Shown: positions 11,588 through 21,410 of the stretch, piece by piece
Layout: each line of letters begins with the position of its first letter
How positions within the stretch are numbered: the stretch's first letter is position 1
DNA from: Eunapius fragilis
Lineage: Eukaryota; Porifera; Demospongiae; Spongillida; Spongillidae
Direction of reading: 5' to 3'
NCBI GenBank assembly: GCA_963681505.1
Contig: OY811991.1
Coordinates: 2,793,671 to 2,857,670, forward strand
Length of the DNA: 64,000 nucleotides
Position numbers and translations under genes: made by a program
The notes under the pieces: generated by a model
The model's input: the letters and a program-made list of their open reading frames with translations, nothing else
Database searches by the model: none
What the model was told of the DNA's origin: nothing

Positions 11588-11616
11588 CCCCGCGAGGGGT
11601 CACCTCTCCGGAGGTG
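11588..11616 (+). promoter_or_regulatory. 3' UTR stem-loop pair of element C
   Basis: CCCC-GCGA-GGGG and CACCTC-TCCG-GAGGTG occur in tandem. They are preceded at about 11567-11582 by a third hairpin, CTGGC-CGATGA-GCCAG. The order and spacing match those in A, C', F and H. Confidence 0.6.
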
Positions 11617-11668
11617 CGGGCCTTATTGCTGTTTGCAATTATACTCTTTAACTGTTCTTACGAGTGTA

Positions 11669-14600
11669 ACTGGTTTCAGTTTCTGGGTGTTTTCGGGTGG
11701 GGGGAAAGCCTTAGGTTAGGTAAAGCGTTAGGTTTAAAGGGAAGGGTTGGGATAAACTCTACTTGGTCTTGGTCAGGAGGTCTGAGGGCGTAGGCCCACC
11801 TTATACCCGCCGAAGATTATTTTGCCCGAAATGGACTTCCCACCGGACGAAGACGAAGAGGCCGAAAGGAGAAGTCCGTGTGAGTGTCCAGAGGATGTCG
11901 ATGAGAACCGCGTGACTCCGACAGCTGGTGGCGAGTCAGAAGAGAACCACGTGACTCCGACCAATACTGGTGGAGAGCCTGAGGAGACGGAGGAGAACCA
12001 CGTGGCTCCTAACACCGGAACAACCAGCGCGCGGGCCCAGAGTACGGACTTTACCGTCGTACATCCAACGCAAGTCCGTTTCACCTGTTCAGTATGCGCG
12101 CTGACGTATCGAAAGCACGCCTCGCTCATTCGTCACGTGGGTGTGTCACACAAGAGTGTGAACCTCAACATCAAGTTCAAATGCGCTCTGTACACTCACG
12201 CGAACAAGCGGTCAACATCGCTCCACTTCCGGCACGCCCACGGCGTCGCTATCCCTCCGGCGACGATTGACGGGTCCAAGGAGAAGGCGTGTCCCTTCTG
12301 CCCTCTGACGTTCCCATCCAGCCACTCGTGCTCCATCCACATCAGGGAGAAGCACATGGCTGAGGCGTGCCAGCAACGCTCCCGAGAGGCAGCACAGAAG
12401 GAGGCCCAGCAGGGTGTGTCAACAGCCTGTACAAAGTGGACCCAGCGCGAGATAGAACTCTTCAAGGCCGCGCTCGCAAAGTACGGGCCTGCATCCAACA
12501 TCAAACTGGCCAAAGAGATCGGGACCAGGTCTACAGAGCAGGTCAACGTTTATAAGTGCAGGTTCCTGAAGGCTTACCCAACTTGGGTATCGGAACATTA
12601 CCACCCGGCCACACCTATAGACGGAACCGCCCGCTCCTCCGCTACGACACGTAGCCCATCCTCGCAGCCACAGGCTGGTCACACACCTCCAGGCCCCAGC
12701 AACACCCAGGGGAGCAGGACAGCGGGCCCCAGGGCACTTACAGTCCCAACAGTAAACTCAAGCCGGAGGCGTGGGGCACCCCCCGCATTTCCCACATCGC
12801 CACCATCATCACCACCAGATGCAGCAGCTGCCGGGCAACAGCTGCTTACCAGGTCTCCAACATCTACCACCCCACACCAGGCTGTGGCCTCCGCAAGGCA
12901 GCACTACAGTCCTGGGGTGGGTGAGGCACAATCACAGACCCCTGCGGTGACGCCACCTCCGACCCCACCAATCACCGTTTCCCCAGTCACCGCTCAACCC
13001 AGCCAAAAGGAAAGGACCCCCTCACCACCACCTGTGCCTGTCTCAGAGGGAGGGGTACTGAGGCTCCAGCTCCTTGACCAAGCGCTGACCATCCTAAGGT
13101 CCAACAACATCTCCGTGTGGGACCCTGAAGCCTCTTGCTTCTCCCTACCGGCAACGGACCTGGCCACCCCGACATCCTCCTCACCTCTGACTACGGTCCC
13201 CGCAAGGATGCACTGTAGCCCAGGGATGGGTGGGGCCTGCCAGCCTCAGCCACCACCAGCTACCATCCTACCCTACCTGCTCCAGCAACCACCCCACCTC
13301 CGGCTCCAGTCACCGCAAGGAAGCCCTATAATACAGAGGTGGGTGTGGATCACCTGATGTCGCCGTTCGCTGCATATCCAGAGGAGGCACCAGTGTCACC
13401 ACCCTCCATCTTCCAGTCCCTCCTGCACGTCCCGCCATTCGTCCCGGCTGTCCCACGTACATCCATGACACGACGACTGGATCAGGCGTTACAATCCCTG
13501 AGAGGAGAGGCTCCAGACACCTCCCCCCCTCCCACACCACCATCCTCGCCTGTGCACACCCCACCCCCGGCTACGGTCCCCGCAAGACAGCACCATAGTA
13601 TGGAGATGGGTGTGGCTGCAAGTCAGCCGCCGACCGTCCTTCCTGCTGCTATGGAGTCTGTCCAGCCTACACCACTATCACCACCTGGACTGCCTCCACC
13701 TCCAACCAGGGTCCCTGGCCCATTGGAACGGATCGTCATTGACCCTGATAACATGGATCCGACCCTACGTCTGCCATTTCACCAGGAGCTCCTCCCATTC
13801 GCTGACCGAATGCTGGGGGACTTTGAGTGGGTGGCATTCGAATGTGTCTTAGATCGTTGGTCCACAGCCATCAAGGAGGTGGTGATTGCACAACGCCGCC
13901 GCCCCCTCATCCAACCTCAGTGGGCACGTCGCCAGAGAAGACGACACGCAGGGAATCAGCCACAGCCGCAGCCTCCATCACCATCCCCCTCACTTCCACC
14001 GGACCCGTCGCAGTCCACCGAGCCACAGGTCCCGAACACACCCAACAACCGTGCTTCGGTTCGAGCTCGCCAGGCGGCCAAGTCGAGGTATCTGCAGAAG
14101 CTGTATTGTTCCAACCCTGGGGCATGTATGCGGCGACTATTGGACAATGGTCCTCCTGTTTATTGTACCATCCCAGAGCCTGACCTTGTGGGCCACTTTA
14201 CCACCACCTACGCGGAGTCTCCTCCACTGGGCCCACCCCCCGCCTGGCTGTTCCCAGACAGACAGTCAGGTGAAACTGGGGTGTCTGGAGCCACTGATGA
14301 GGGTGATGTCCTCCAGTCTCCGTTCACTCCAGAGGAGGTGGTGACTCAGTTCAAGAGGACGAAGCGAACATCTCCGGGTACTGACGGCATCACCTACGCC
14401 AACTGGAGGTGGGTGGACCCTAAGGGGGTTGATCCTTGCTACCATCTTCAACACCTGCAGGATCAACTCCAGGGACCCCCGCCCCTGGAAACATTCAACC
14501 GTCACCCTCATTCACAAGGGGGGCGACACAGCCAACATCAGGAACTGGAGGCCCATCAGCCTCCAGCTCACAGTGTACAAACTCTATTCAGCCATGATAG

Positions 14601-14970
14601 CCAGACGCATAGCATCCTGGGCTATCGGATGTTCGGCCTTCTCAGCAGCACAAAAGGGGTTCCTTGCATTTGATGGCTGTGCTGAGCACAATTTCCTGCT
14701 CAGGTCGATGTTGACTGACTCCAGACGGAGGAGCAACCTGCTGCTGACATGGCTCGACCTGCGGGAAGCGTTCCCATCCGTGTCCCACAACCTATTGATG
14801 TTTCTGATGCCCGCCTGGGACTGTCAGGCACTGTAATGAAGGTTGTTGGAGACATCTACTCCCATTCCTCCATGTCGGTCCGTACAGGCAGGGAGTCATA
14901 CACGCCACCCATCCCTCAGAATCGTGGGGTGAAACAAGGATGTCCCCTCAGTCCAATACTTTTCAACATC
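11669..14970 (+). mobile_element. Retrotransposon D1 (family 2), 3' truncated
   Basis: It starts at CTGGTTTCAGTTTCTGGG, directly after CTGTTCTTACGAGTGTAA (11652-11668), so its 5' flank keeps more U2 sequence than family-1 insertions do. The 5' UTR shares the GTTAGGTAAAGCGTTAGG block with D4. The copy ends within RT, just after GVKQGCPLSPILFNI, at about 14970. There it joins the N-terminal region of D2, so the last third of RT, the thumb and the RLE are gone. Confidence 0.8.
11831..14970 (+). pseudogene. Element D1 polyprotein N-terminal two-thirds
   Basis: The ATG is at 11831 (MDFPPDEDEEAERRSP). Finger 1 has CSVCALTYRKHASLIRHVGVSH. Finger 2 has lost 6 nt relative to D4, so FKCALCDYTHANK became FKCALYTHANK and a zinc-ligand cysteine is missing. 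Finger 3 is CPFCPLTFPSSHSCSIHIREKH. The Myb domain lies at about 12427-12590. The frame is open to 13357; a short insertion near 13267 shifts it. The linker continues in the frame at 13339-14430, where an extra G shifts it again, then RT runs to 14836 and 14749-14960 in mixed frames. It has several RT motifs (WLDLREAF, GVKQGCPLSP) but no YADD. Confidence 0.8.
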
Positions 14971-16281
14971 TATCAAAAGCGGTGGAAGACTCGGGGATTT
15001 TGGAGGCGGAGCCTGCTCAGGCTGCCGACGAAAAAAGACCGCCGAATGAAGGGGGGTTCACTAACCCTGAAGCAGATGACGTAAGTGCAGTCGAAACAGA
15101 AGTTGATGAGACAGATACTGGAACCACGTCAGGACGCCAACAACAACCAGAGGATGCCGGAACGGGAGTCTCCATTCGTCCCCCGACCAGCCGACACGTG
15201 ACGGACCTCGTCATAATCCACCCGAGTCAGACCCGCTTCACATGCCCGGACACTGGATGCCGACTCACGTACCCCACCCACGCCTCCCTCGTCCGCCACG
15301 TGGGTGTGTCACACAAGCGCATGACCCTCAACATCTCGTTCAAATGCGCTTTATGCGACTACACCCACGCAAACAAACGATCTACCTCGTTACACTTCCG
15401 ACACGCTCATGGTGCGGCAGTTCCTCCAGCGTCGATTGAAGGCTCCAACGAGAAGGCATGTCCCTACTGCCCATTGACATTCCCAACGAAGCGCTCGTGT
15501 TCCACACACATGCGCGAAAAGCACATGGGGGAGGTATGTGCCCAAAAGGCCAGAGAGGCCGCGGAGGAGGTACAGCGGGGGACGTCAACAGCGCGAGCCA
15601 AGTGGACTGAGCGTGAAGTCGATCTGTTCAAGACGGCGCTAGCAAAATATGGACCGGACTCCAACATAAAGCTCGCGGCTGAAATCCAGACCAGGTCTGC
15701 AGCGCAAGTGAACGTGTTCAAATGGCGTTTCCTTAAGGCTTACCCATCATGGTTAAGCGAACATTACCATCCAGCGCCACCCGCGGGCAACGCCCTCAAC
15801 CCTCGTCGCGCCTCATCGTCACCACGCAGCCCGTCCTTATAGACACCTTAAGACCGCTCCCCCAGTGTGACCCAAGCACCCAGGACACTAGTAGGCACTG
15901 GAGCAAGACCTGCCACTGCAAGGATAGCTGTAAGGTCTGGAAGAGGAACACGGCCTGCCACTGCTGTTCCATCATCACCATCATCCCAACTAGCAGTATC
16001 TCCACCTGGACCACAACTAGCAGCCAGAACAGTCACCCCTCCATCTCTGGCTAGTCCGGAGGCGGGAGTAGCCCTTCAACCAGCACTGTCTGATGCAGCA
16101 ACCAACGGATCAAGCCCTATAGACGGCACCTACCAATAATTAATTACCCCTCTATCCTACAGACGGCACCTATGAATAATAAATGAGCGGTGTATCGTTA
16201 CAACCAATCAACACCTTTTTAACACTTGCTTCGTAGAACAGACCTTTGCGCGCCTAACTCTCAAACCTGGTCATGAACGAG

Positions 16282-16289
16282 TATATAAG
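16282..16289 (+). promoter_or_regulatory. TATA-like box of Merlin transposase
   Basis: GTATATAAGAAC lies about 20 bp upstream of the transposase ATG at 16302, just inside the left terminal repeat. It fits a TATA box, but the transcription start would be very close to the ATG. Confidence 0.4.
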
Positions 16290-16301
16290 AACAGGTTTTC
16301 C

Positions 16302-17290
16302 ATGTCTGTACGTATTGTGCTGGAGATGGCTTTTTTGGATGTTGGTCCAATCATGTTCGGCGGGACTGAAGGAGTTATACATTTCTTCAAGACCAAGCGT
16401 GTACTGGCTTCTTCTATGCAATGCACAAGGTTAGTAGGGATGCAAACATTTGCCTCATCCACCAAAACTGTGTACATTAGGTGCACCGTTGCAATGCAGT
16501 CCTGCACTCGCAAAGATGTCATGGATGGTGCTGGGTGGTGGTGCCCCTCCTGCAAGACCAGGCAAGCTCTGAGGACAGGCAGCTTTTTTTCCAAATCAAA
16601 GCTGACTCTGCAGACGTGGCTCATGCTCATCCACTTTTGGGCACGACAAAATCCCGTATTGGACACCGCTGACTGCACAAAGGTGTCCAAAAACACAGCT
16701 ATAGATGTCTACCAATGGCTCCGAGAGGTTTGCTCAACGCGGGTGATCAGGGATGGGCCTGTAATGCTTGGAGGACCAGGGATTATTGTTCAAATAGACG
16801 AGTCTCTGTTTAACCACAAGCCTAAGGTACTCGTACTATAGTACATTTATATATGTTTGTTACTATGTTCCTTCAGTACCACAGAGGCAGGCGTGCAGAT
16901 GTTGAAAACTGGGTATTTGGCATGGTGGACACCTCCCAAAGTCCTGCTTTAGGGTACATGCAGATGGTGGACAGAAGAGATGCTGCCACACTTCTCCCTA
17001 TAGTCAGAGCACACACTGCACCAGGCACCATCATTCATTCTGATGAGTGGGCAGCATACTCAGCTATTGACAGAGTCATTCCCCACGTCCAGCATGGAAC
17101 TGTGAACCACTCCATCGAGTTTGTTGCGAGACAAACAGGTGTGCACACCCAACATATTGAGAGCTATTGGGGTAGGGTGAAGAAGAGGTTCAAGTCTACG
17201 AAGGGTGTGCACAGCCATCAGCTACCAAGTTACCTGGATGAATTCATGTGGAGAGAACGATATGGGAAGAGCAGTGAAGATGCATTTTAA
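16302..17290 (+). CDS. Merlin transposase, two exons, 312 aa
   Basis: Exon 1 is 16302-16826 (175 codons) and exon 2 is 16877-17290. A 50-bp intron with GTACTC...TTCAG borders lies between them. The exons join in phase, whereas reading through gives a stop at 16841. The protein has an N-terminal zinc ribbon (SCTRKDVMDGAGWWCPSCKTRQ), a helix-turn-helix-like region (TKVSKNTAIDVYQWLREVC) and a DDE catalytic domain of the ISXO2/Merlin family: D166 in IVQIDES, D231 in IIHSDEWAAY and E270 in HIESYWGRVK. A YHRGRRADVENWVFG box sits at the exon junction, as is typical of the family. All three acidic residues are present and no lesion is seen, so it may be active. Cut-and-paste transposition is the family function. 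Confidence 0.88.
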
Positions 17291-17984
17291 GAGACAGTAG
17301 TGTGCAGTACCCTGTTTAATTATGCTCATAGGTTTACTTGAGGACATTATAAAATGTTTAAGACCTAAGTATAGCACGATGACCAGGTTTGAGAGCTAGC
17401 GCGCAAAGGTCTGTTCTACGAAGCAAGTGTTAAAAAGGTGTTGATTGGTTGTAACGATACACCGCTCATTTATTATTCATAGGTGCCGTCTGTAGGATAG
17501 AGGGGTAATTAATTATTGGTAGGTGCCGTCTATAGGGCTTGATCCCCATGCCCATGGCACAGTCACCATGAGCCCACCCGACAATGCTCCACAATCCAGT
17601 CCGGGTGGTGAAGAGAGAACCCCTTCACCAGCACCTGTGCAGCTCTCTGAGGAGGGAGTTGCAAGGGTTCAGCGCCTCGACCGGATGCTGCAACTACTGA
17701 GGCCTCAAACCGTCTCATCTTCGACACTCCCAGCAGGCACTACCACCCCCATCTCTACGCCTCCAGCAGCTGACCTGGCGTCTACCGCCCCCACCCCACT
17801 CATAACTCCGGACACACCAAGGATGCCCTACATCCCAGGGGAGGGTGTAGAACAGCCATCGACACCATCACGGGCTGCGATGGTCTCTTCGTCCGACAAC
17901 CTCTCTGACCCACCACCCTCTGTCTTCCACTCCCTCATCAATGCCCCGCCTTTCATTCCCGGAATGTTACATCTAGAGGCACCT

Positions 17985-18778
17985 ACGAATACCGTTTTGC
18001 TCTCAAAGCCCGTCTGAATCTCTTGCCAACAAGAACTGTAAGGAAAAGATCGGGGGAAACCATCGTGGACGTGAGCTGTCCAAAGTGCCACCTGGAGCAA
18101 GAAACGCTTGCCCACGTTCTCAACCATTGCCCCCCTCATGTGGGTCTGGTGCGGTCCAGACACAATAAGATCTTAAACCGTCTCGCAAATGCGGTTCCAC
18201 CAACAAAAGGGATTAAGATCCTGGAGCAGGTGGTTCCGGGAGACACCAGAGCCCTCAGACCTGACATGGTCATCCTCAATGAGGCAAAGTCAGAGGCCTT
18301 CATTGTGGACGTTACAGTGCCCTTTGAAGGGGAGGAGGCCTTCCAGGCGGCTCGCAGAGCGAAGGAGGATAAGTATGCATACTTGAAACCTCTCCTGCAA
18401 GCCAAGGGCTTCAGAAAAGTGGAAGTGGACGGATTTGTTGTTCGGGCCCTTGGAAGCTGGGACCCAGATAATGACAAAGTTCTACATAAGTTGTCCATCG
18501 GCCAGAACTATGCCATCATGTTCAAGAAGCTTTGCTGTACAGAGACAATTAAAGGTTCATATGCCATCTGGAGGGCGAAGACTGGTTGACTCTGTGTGTG
18601 TATGTGGGGGAACAATCCTACTTATGCGTACCATATAAGTGCACGCACCGCAGTGGGCGGAATGTTGATTTGTGTACTTGTGTGTACCTGGCCGATGAGC
18701 CAGAGAGTGCCACCCCGCAAGGGGTCACCTCTCCGGAGGTGCGGGCCTTATTGCTGTTTGCAATTATACTCTTTAATT
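17985..18778 (+). mobile_element. Family-1 tail C' (RLE and 3' UTR)
   Basis: This is almost identical to 10870-11653 of element C: YRFALKARLNLLPTRTVRKRSGE, knuckle CPKCHLEQETLAHVLNHC, RLE core RPDMVILNEAKSEAFIVDVTVPFEG, then SWDPDNDKVLHKLSIG and stop at 18589. Unlike C, it retains the residues QAKG before FRKVEVDGF, so C carries a small deletion here. The 3' UTR stem-loops are at 18713-18741. It ends AATT where the others have AACT, followed by GTTCTTACGAGTGTAAT and D3. Its 5' part was lost in a recombination with D2. Confidence 0.85.
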
Positions 18779-18794
18779 GTTCTTACGAGTGTAA

Positions 18795-21410
18795 TTGTTT
18801 TCGGTTTCTGGGTGTTTTTTTCGGGTGGGGGGAAAGCCTTAGGTTAGGTTAGGAAGCGTGGGTTTAAATTAGGTTAGGCCAAGCCTTAGGTTTTGATTTC
18901 TGCTTGGTCTTGGTCGAGAGCCGGGAAGCTCCCTTCTCGAAAAACTGTCAAAAGCGGTGGAAGACTCGGGGATTTTGGAGGAGGCGGAGCCTGCTCAGGC
19001 TGCCGACGAAGAAAGACCGCCGGATGAAGGGGGTTCACTTACCCTGAAGCGGATGACGTAAGTGCAGCCGAAACAGAAGTTGACGAGACGGATACTGGGA
19101 CCACGTCAGGACGCCAACAACAACCAGGGGATGCCGGAACGGGAGTCTCCATTCGTCCCCTGACCAGCCGACACGTGACGGACCTCGTCATAATCCACCC
19201 GAGTCAGACCCGCTTCACATGCCCGGACACTGGATGCCGACTCACATACCCCACCCACACCTCCCTCGTCCGCCACGTGGGTGTGTCACACAAGCGCATG
19301 ACCCTCAACATCTCGTTCAAATGCGCTTTATGCGACTACACCCACGCAAACAAACGATCTACCTCGTTACACTTCCGACACGCTCATGGTGCGGCAGTTC
19401 CTCCAGCGTCGATTGAAGGCTCCAACGAGAAGGCATGTCCCTACTGCCCATTGACATTCCCAACGATGCGCTCGTGTTCCACACACATGCGCGAAAAGCA
19501 CATGGGGGAGGTATGTGCCCAAAGGGCCAGAGAGGCCGCGGAGGAGGTACAGCGGGGGACGTCAACAGCGCGAGCCAAGTGGACTGAGCGTGAAGTCGAT
19601 CTGTTCAAGACGGCACTAGCTAAATATGGACCGGACTCCAACATAAAGCTCGCAGCTGAAATCCAGACCAGGTCTGCAGCGCAAGTGAACGTGTTCAAAT
19701 GGCGTTTCCTTAAGGCTTATCCATCATGGTTAAGCGAACATTACCATCCAGCGCCACCCGCGGGCAATGCCCTCAACCCTCGTCACGCCTCATCGTCACC
19801 ACGCAGCCCGTCCTTACAGACACCTTAAGACCGCTCCCCCAGTGTGACCCAAGCACCCAGGACACTAGTAGGCACTGGAGCAAGACCTGCCACTGAAAGG
19901 ATAGCTGTAAGGTCTGGAAAAGGAACACGGCCTGTCACTGCTGTTCCATCATCACCATCATCCCAACTAGCAGTATCTCCACCTGGTCCACAACTAGCAG
20001 CCAGAACAGACACCCCTCCATCTCTGGCTAGTCCGGAGGCGGGAGTAGCCCTTCAACCAGCACTGTCTGATGCAGCAACCACGCCCATGGCACAGTCACC
20101 CATGAGCCCACCCCACAATGCTCCACGATCCAGTCCGGGTGGTGAAGAGAGAACCCCTTCACCAGCACCTGTGCAGCTCTCTGAGGAGGGAGTTGCAAGG
20201 GTTCAGCGCCTCGACCGGATGCTGCAACTACTGAGGCCTCAAACCGTCTCATCTTCGACACTCCCAGCAGGCACTACCACCCCCATCTCTATGCTGCCAG
20301 CAGCTGACCTGGCGTCTACCGCCCCCCACCCCACTCATAACTCCGGACACACCAAGGATGCCCTACATCCCAGGGGAGGGTGTAGAACAGCCATCGGCAC
20401 CATCACGGGCTGCGATGGTCTCTTCGTCCGACAACCTCTCTGACCTACCACCCTCTGTCTTCCACTCCCTCATCAATGCCCCGCCTTTCATTCCCGGAAT
20501 GTTATATCTGGAGGCACCTACAATGTCGCCAGAGAGTGAACCAGCGCTGACACTCGCCACCTCCCGGTCGTCCCTGGATGCACAGCCATTCATTCCAGGT
20601 ACAACCTGGACATCAACAAGGGTCCAGCGACTGGACCAGGTACTGCTAACCCTGAGGGAGGGGATCGCTCCAGACACCTTCCCCCCTCCCACGCCACCAT
20701 CTTCACCTCAACACGCCTCACCGCCGACTGCGGTCTCCGAAAGGCAGCACTGCAGCCCGGCGGTGGACGTTGTCATCAGCCAGCCGCTATCTATGTCGCC
20801 AGCTGTGGGAGGGGTCAACCCGCCAACACCACCGTCGTCACCTGGCCAACTACCACCTCCGGCTGGGGCCCCCGGTCCACCAGCTACCATCACCATCGAC
20901 CCAGAAAGGATGGATGAAACCCTGCGTATGCCCATGTACCAGGAGCTCGCCCCCTTGCTGAATGAACTGGCAGAATGGCAGAAGCTCGATGCCTACCGCC
21001 GATTTCTGTTCCCCCGTCTGAACTTTGCGCTCAAAGTAGTGTTCCCAGGGGCTACATGGTGCCGAAAGCTGGACACGGCTATTCGGGCTATCATCAAGCG
21101 GGGACTACACCTCCCACCAAGGACCTGCACACAATACCTCTACTTGTCGCAGGCCTTGGGGGGGATGGGTATTCCAAGTGTTGAGGATGAGTCCCACGTA
21201 GCGCGTTCAGCCCAGGCCTTCAAATTTCTATCGGACTCTAGGGACGTCAGGGTGCAGAACGTGGCAATTGACCAGCTGGTGGCAACAGTAGCCAAGCGGG
21301 CCCCTTATCTGGACCCTACTGACCCCGATCACCACGAGAGGTGGCTAGCCACCACAGCGAGCCCATTGGAGGGAAAGGCTGGGGACCTCCAGTCCCTTTG
21401 GAGCTCTGGA
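18795..21410 (+). mobile_element. Retrotransposon D3 (family 2), RT core deleted
   Basis: The 5' UTR begins TTGTTTTCGGTTTCTGGG after the retained U2 target block. The N-terminal fingers, Myb and linker (19175-20350) are nearly identical to D2. A frameshift is near 20340. The linker (20358-20950) contains two RLDQVL..LR-type motifs. At about 20956 the frame jumps in phase from RMPMYQELAP to LLNELAEWQKLDAYRR, deleting the whole RT catalytic core. The thumb continues to LQSLWSS at 21408, where element E begins. It is an in-frame internal deletion derivative with no polymerase and no endonuclease. Confidence 0.8.

Larger units (their letters stand above)
5848..11653 (+). mobile_element. Retrotransposon C (family 1), near full length in U2
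   Basis: This is the most complete family-1 copy, with all parts in order: 5' UTR (5848-6044), fingers, Myb, linker, RT, RLE and 3' UTR to 11653. The U2 sequence ends AACT at 5847. At the 3' end, AACT (11650-11653) is followed by GTTCTTACGAGTGTAA of U2. The insertion thus left no target duplication beyond the ambiguous AACT. The 5' UTR contains the block CCTCGGGTGGTG, shared with element G (about 30488). The coding region is broken by one nonsense codon in the finger region, frameshifts in the linker, an hAT-like insertion, and a nonsense codon in the thumb. Confidence 0.85.
16107..17545 (+). mobile_element. Merlin (IS1016-type) DNA transposon, apparently intact
   Basis: It is 1439 bp with near-identical terminal inverted repeats of about 167 bp (16107-16274 and 17379-17545), starting GGATCAAGCCCTATAGACGG. 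A subterminal copy of AGACGGCACCTA is repeated in each. It encloses one two-exon transposase gene. The empty site in the paralogous D3 copy (about 20076-20100) confirms a discrete insertion. The target duplication is not clear: left flank CAACCAAC, right flank CCATGCCC, against CAACCACGCCC in D3. The close match of the arms suggests recent activity. Confidence 0.88.
14971..17984 (+). mobile_element. Retrotransposon D2 (family 2) fragment with Merlin insertion
   Basis: The fragment spans the N-terminus and part of the linker. It lacks the 5' UTR present in D3, starting instead at TCAAAAGCGGTGG. The reading frame 14940-15842 carries finger 1 of variant spacing (CPDTGCRLTYPTHASLVRHVGVSH), fingers 2 and 3 as in D4, and a Myb domain (KWTEREVDLFKTALAKYG). 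The linker is split by the Merlin transposon at 16107-17545 and resumes with SPGGEERTPSPAPVQ and the helix-like motif VARVQRLDRMLQLLR. At 17984 it breaks into a family-1 RLE segment. D3 gives the matching uninterrupted sequence for the Merlin site at about 20080. Confidence 0.8.

Noticed and set aside
16302-16841. Merlin transposase as a truncated 179-aa protein followed by a separate ORF
   Set aside because: A 50-bp intron with GT and AG borders joins both parts in phase and removes the stop, giving a complete DDE domain.
18833-18895. TTAGG-like repeats in the D3 5' UTR (also 11701 and 41695) suggesting telomeric sequence
   Set aside because: Only a few imperfect copies, present at the same place in each family-2 5' UTR, so they are part of the element and not telomere repeats.
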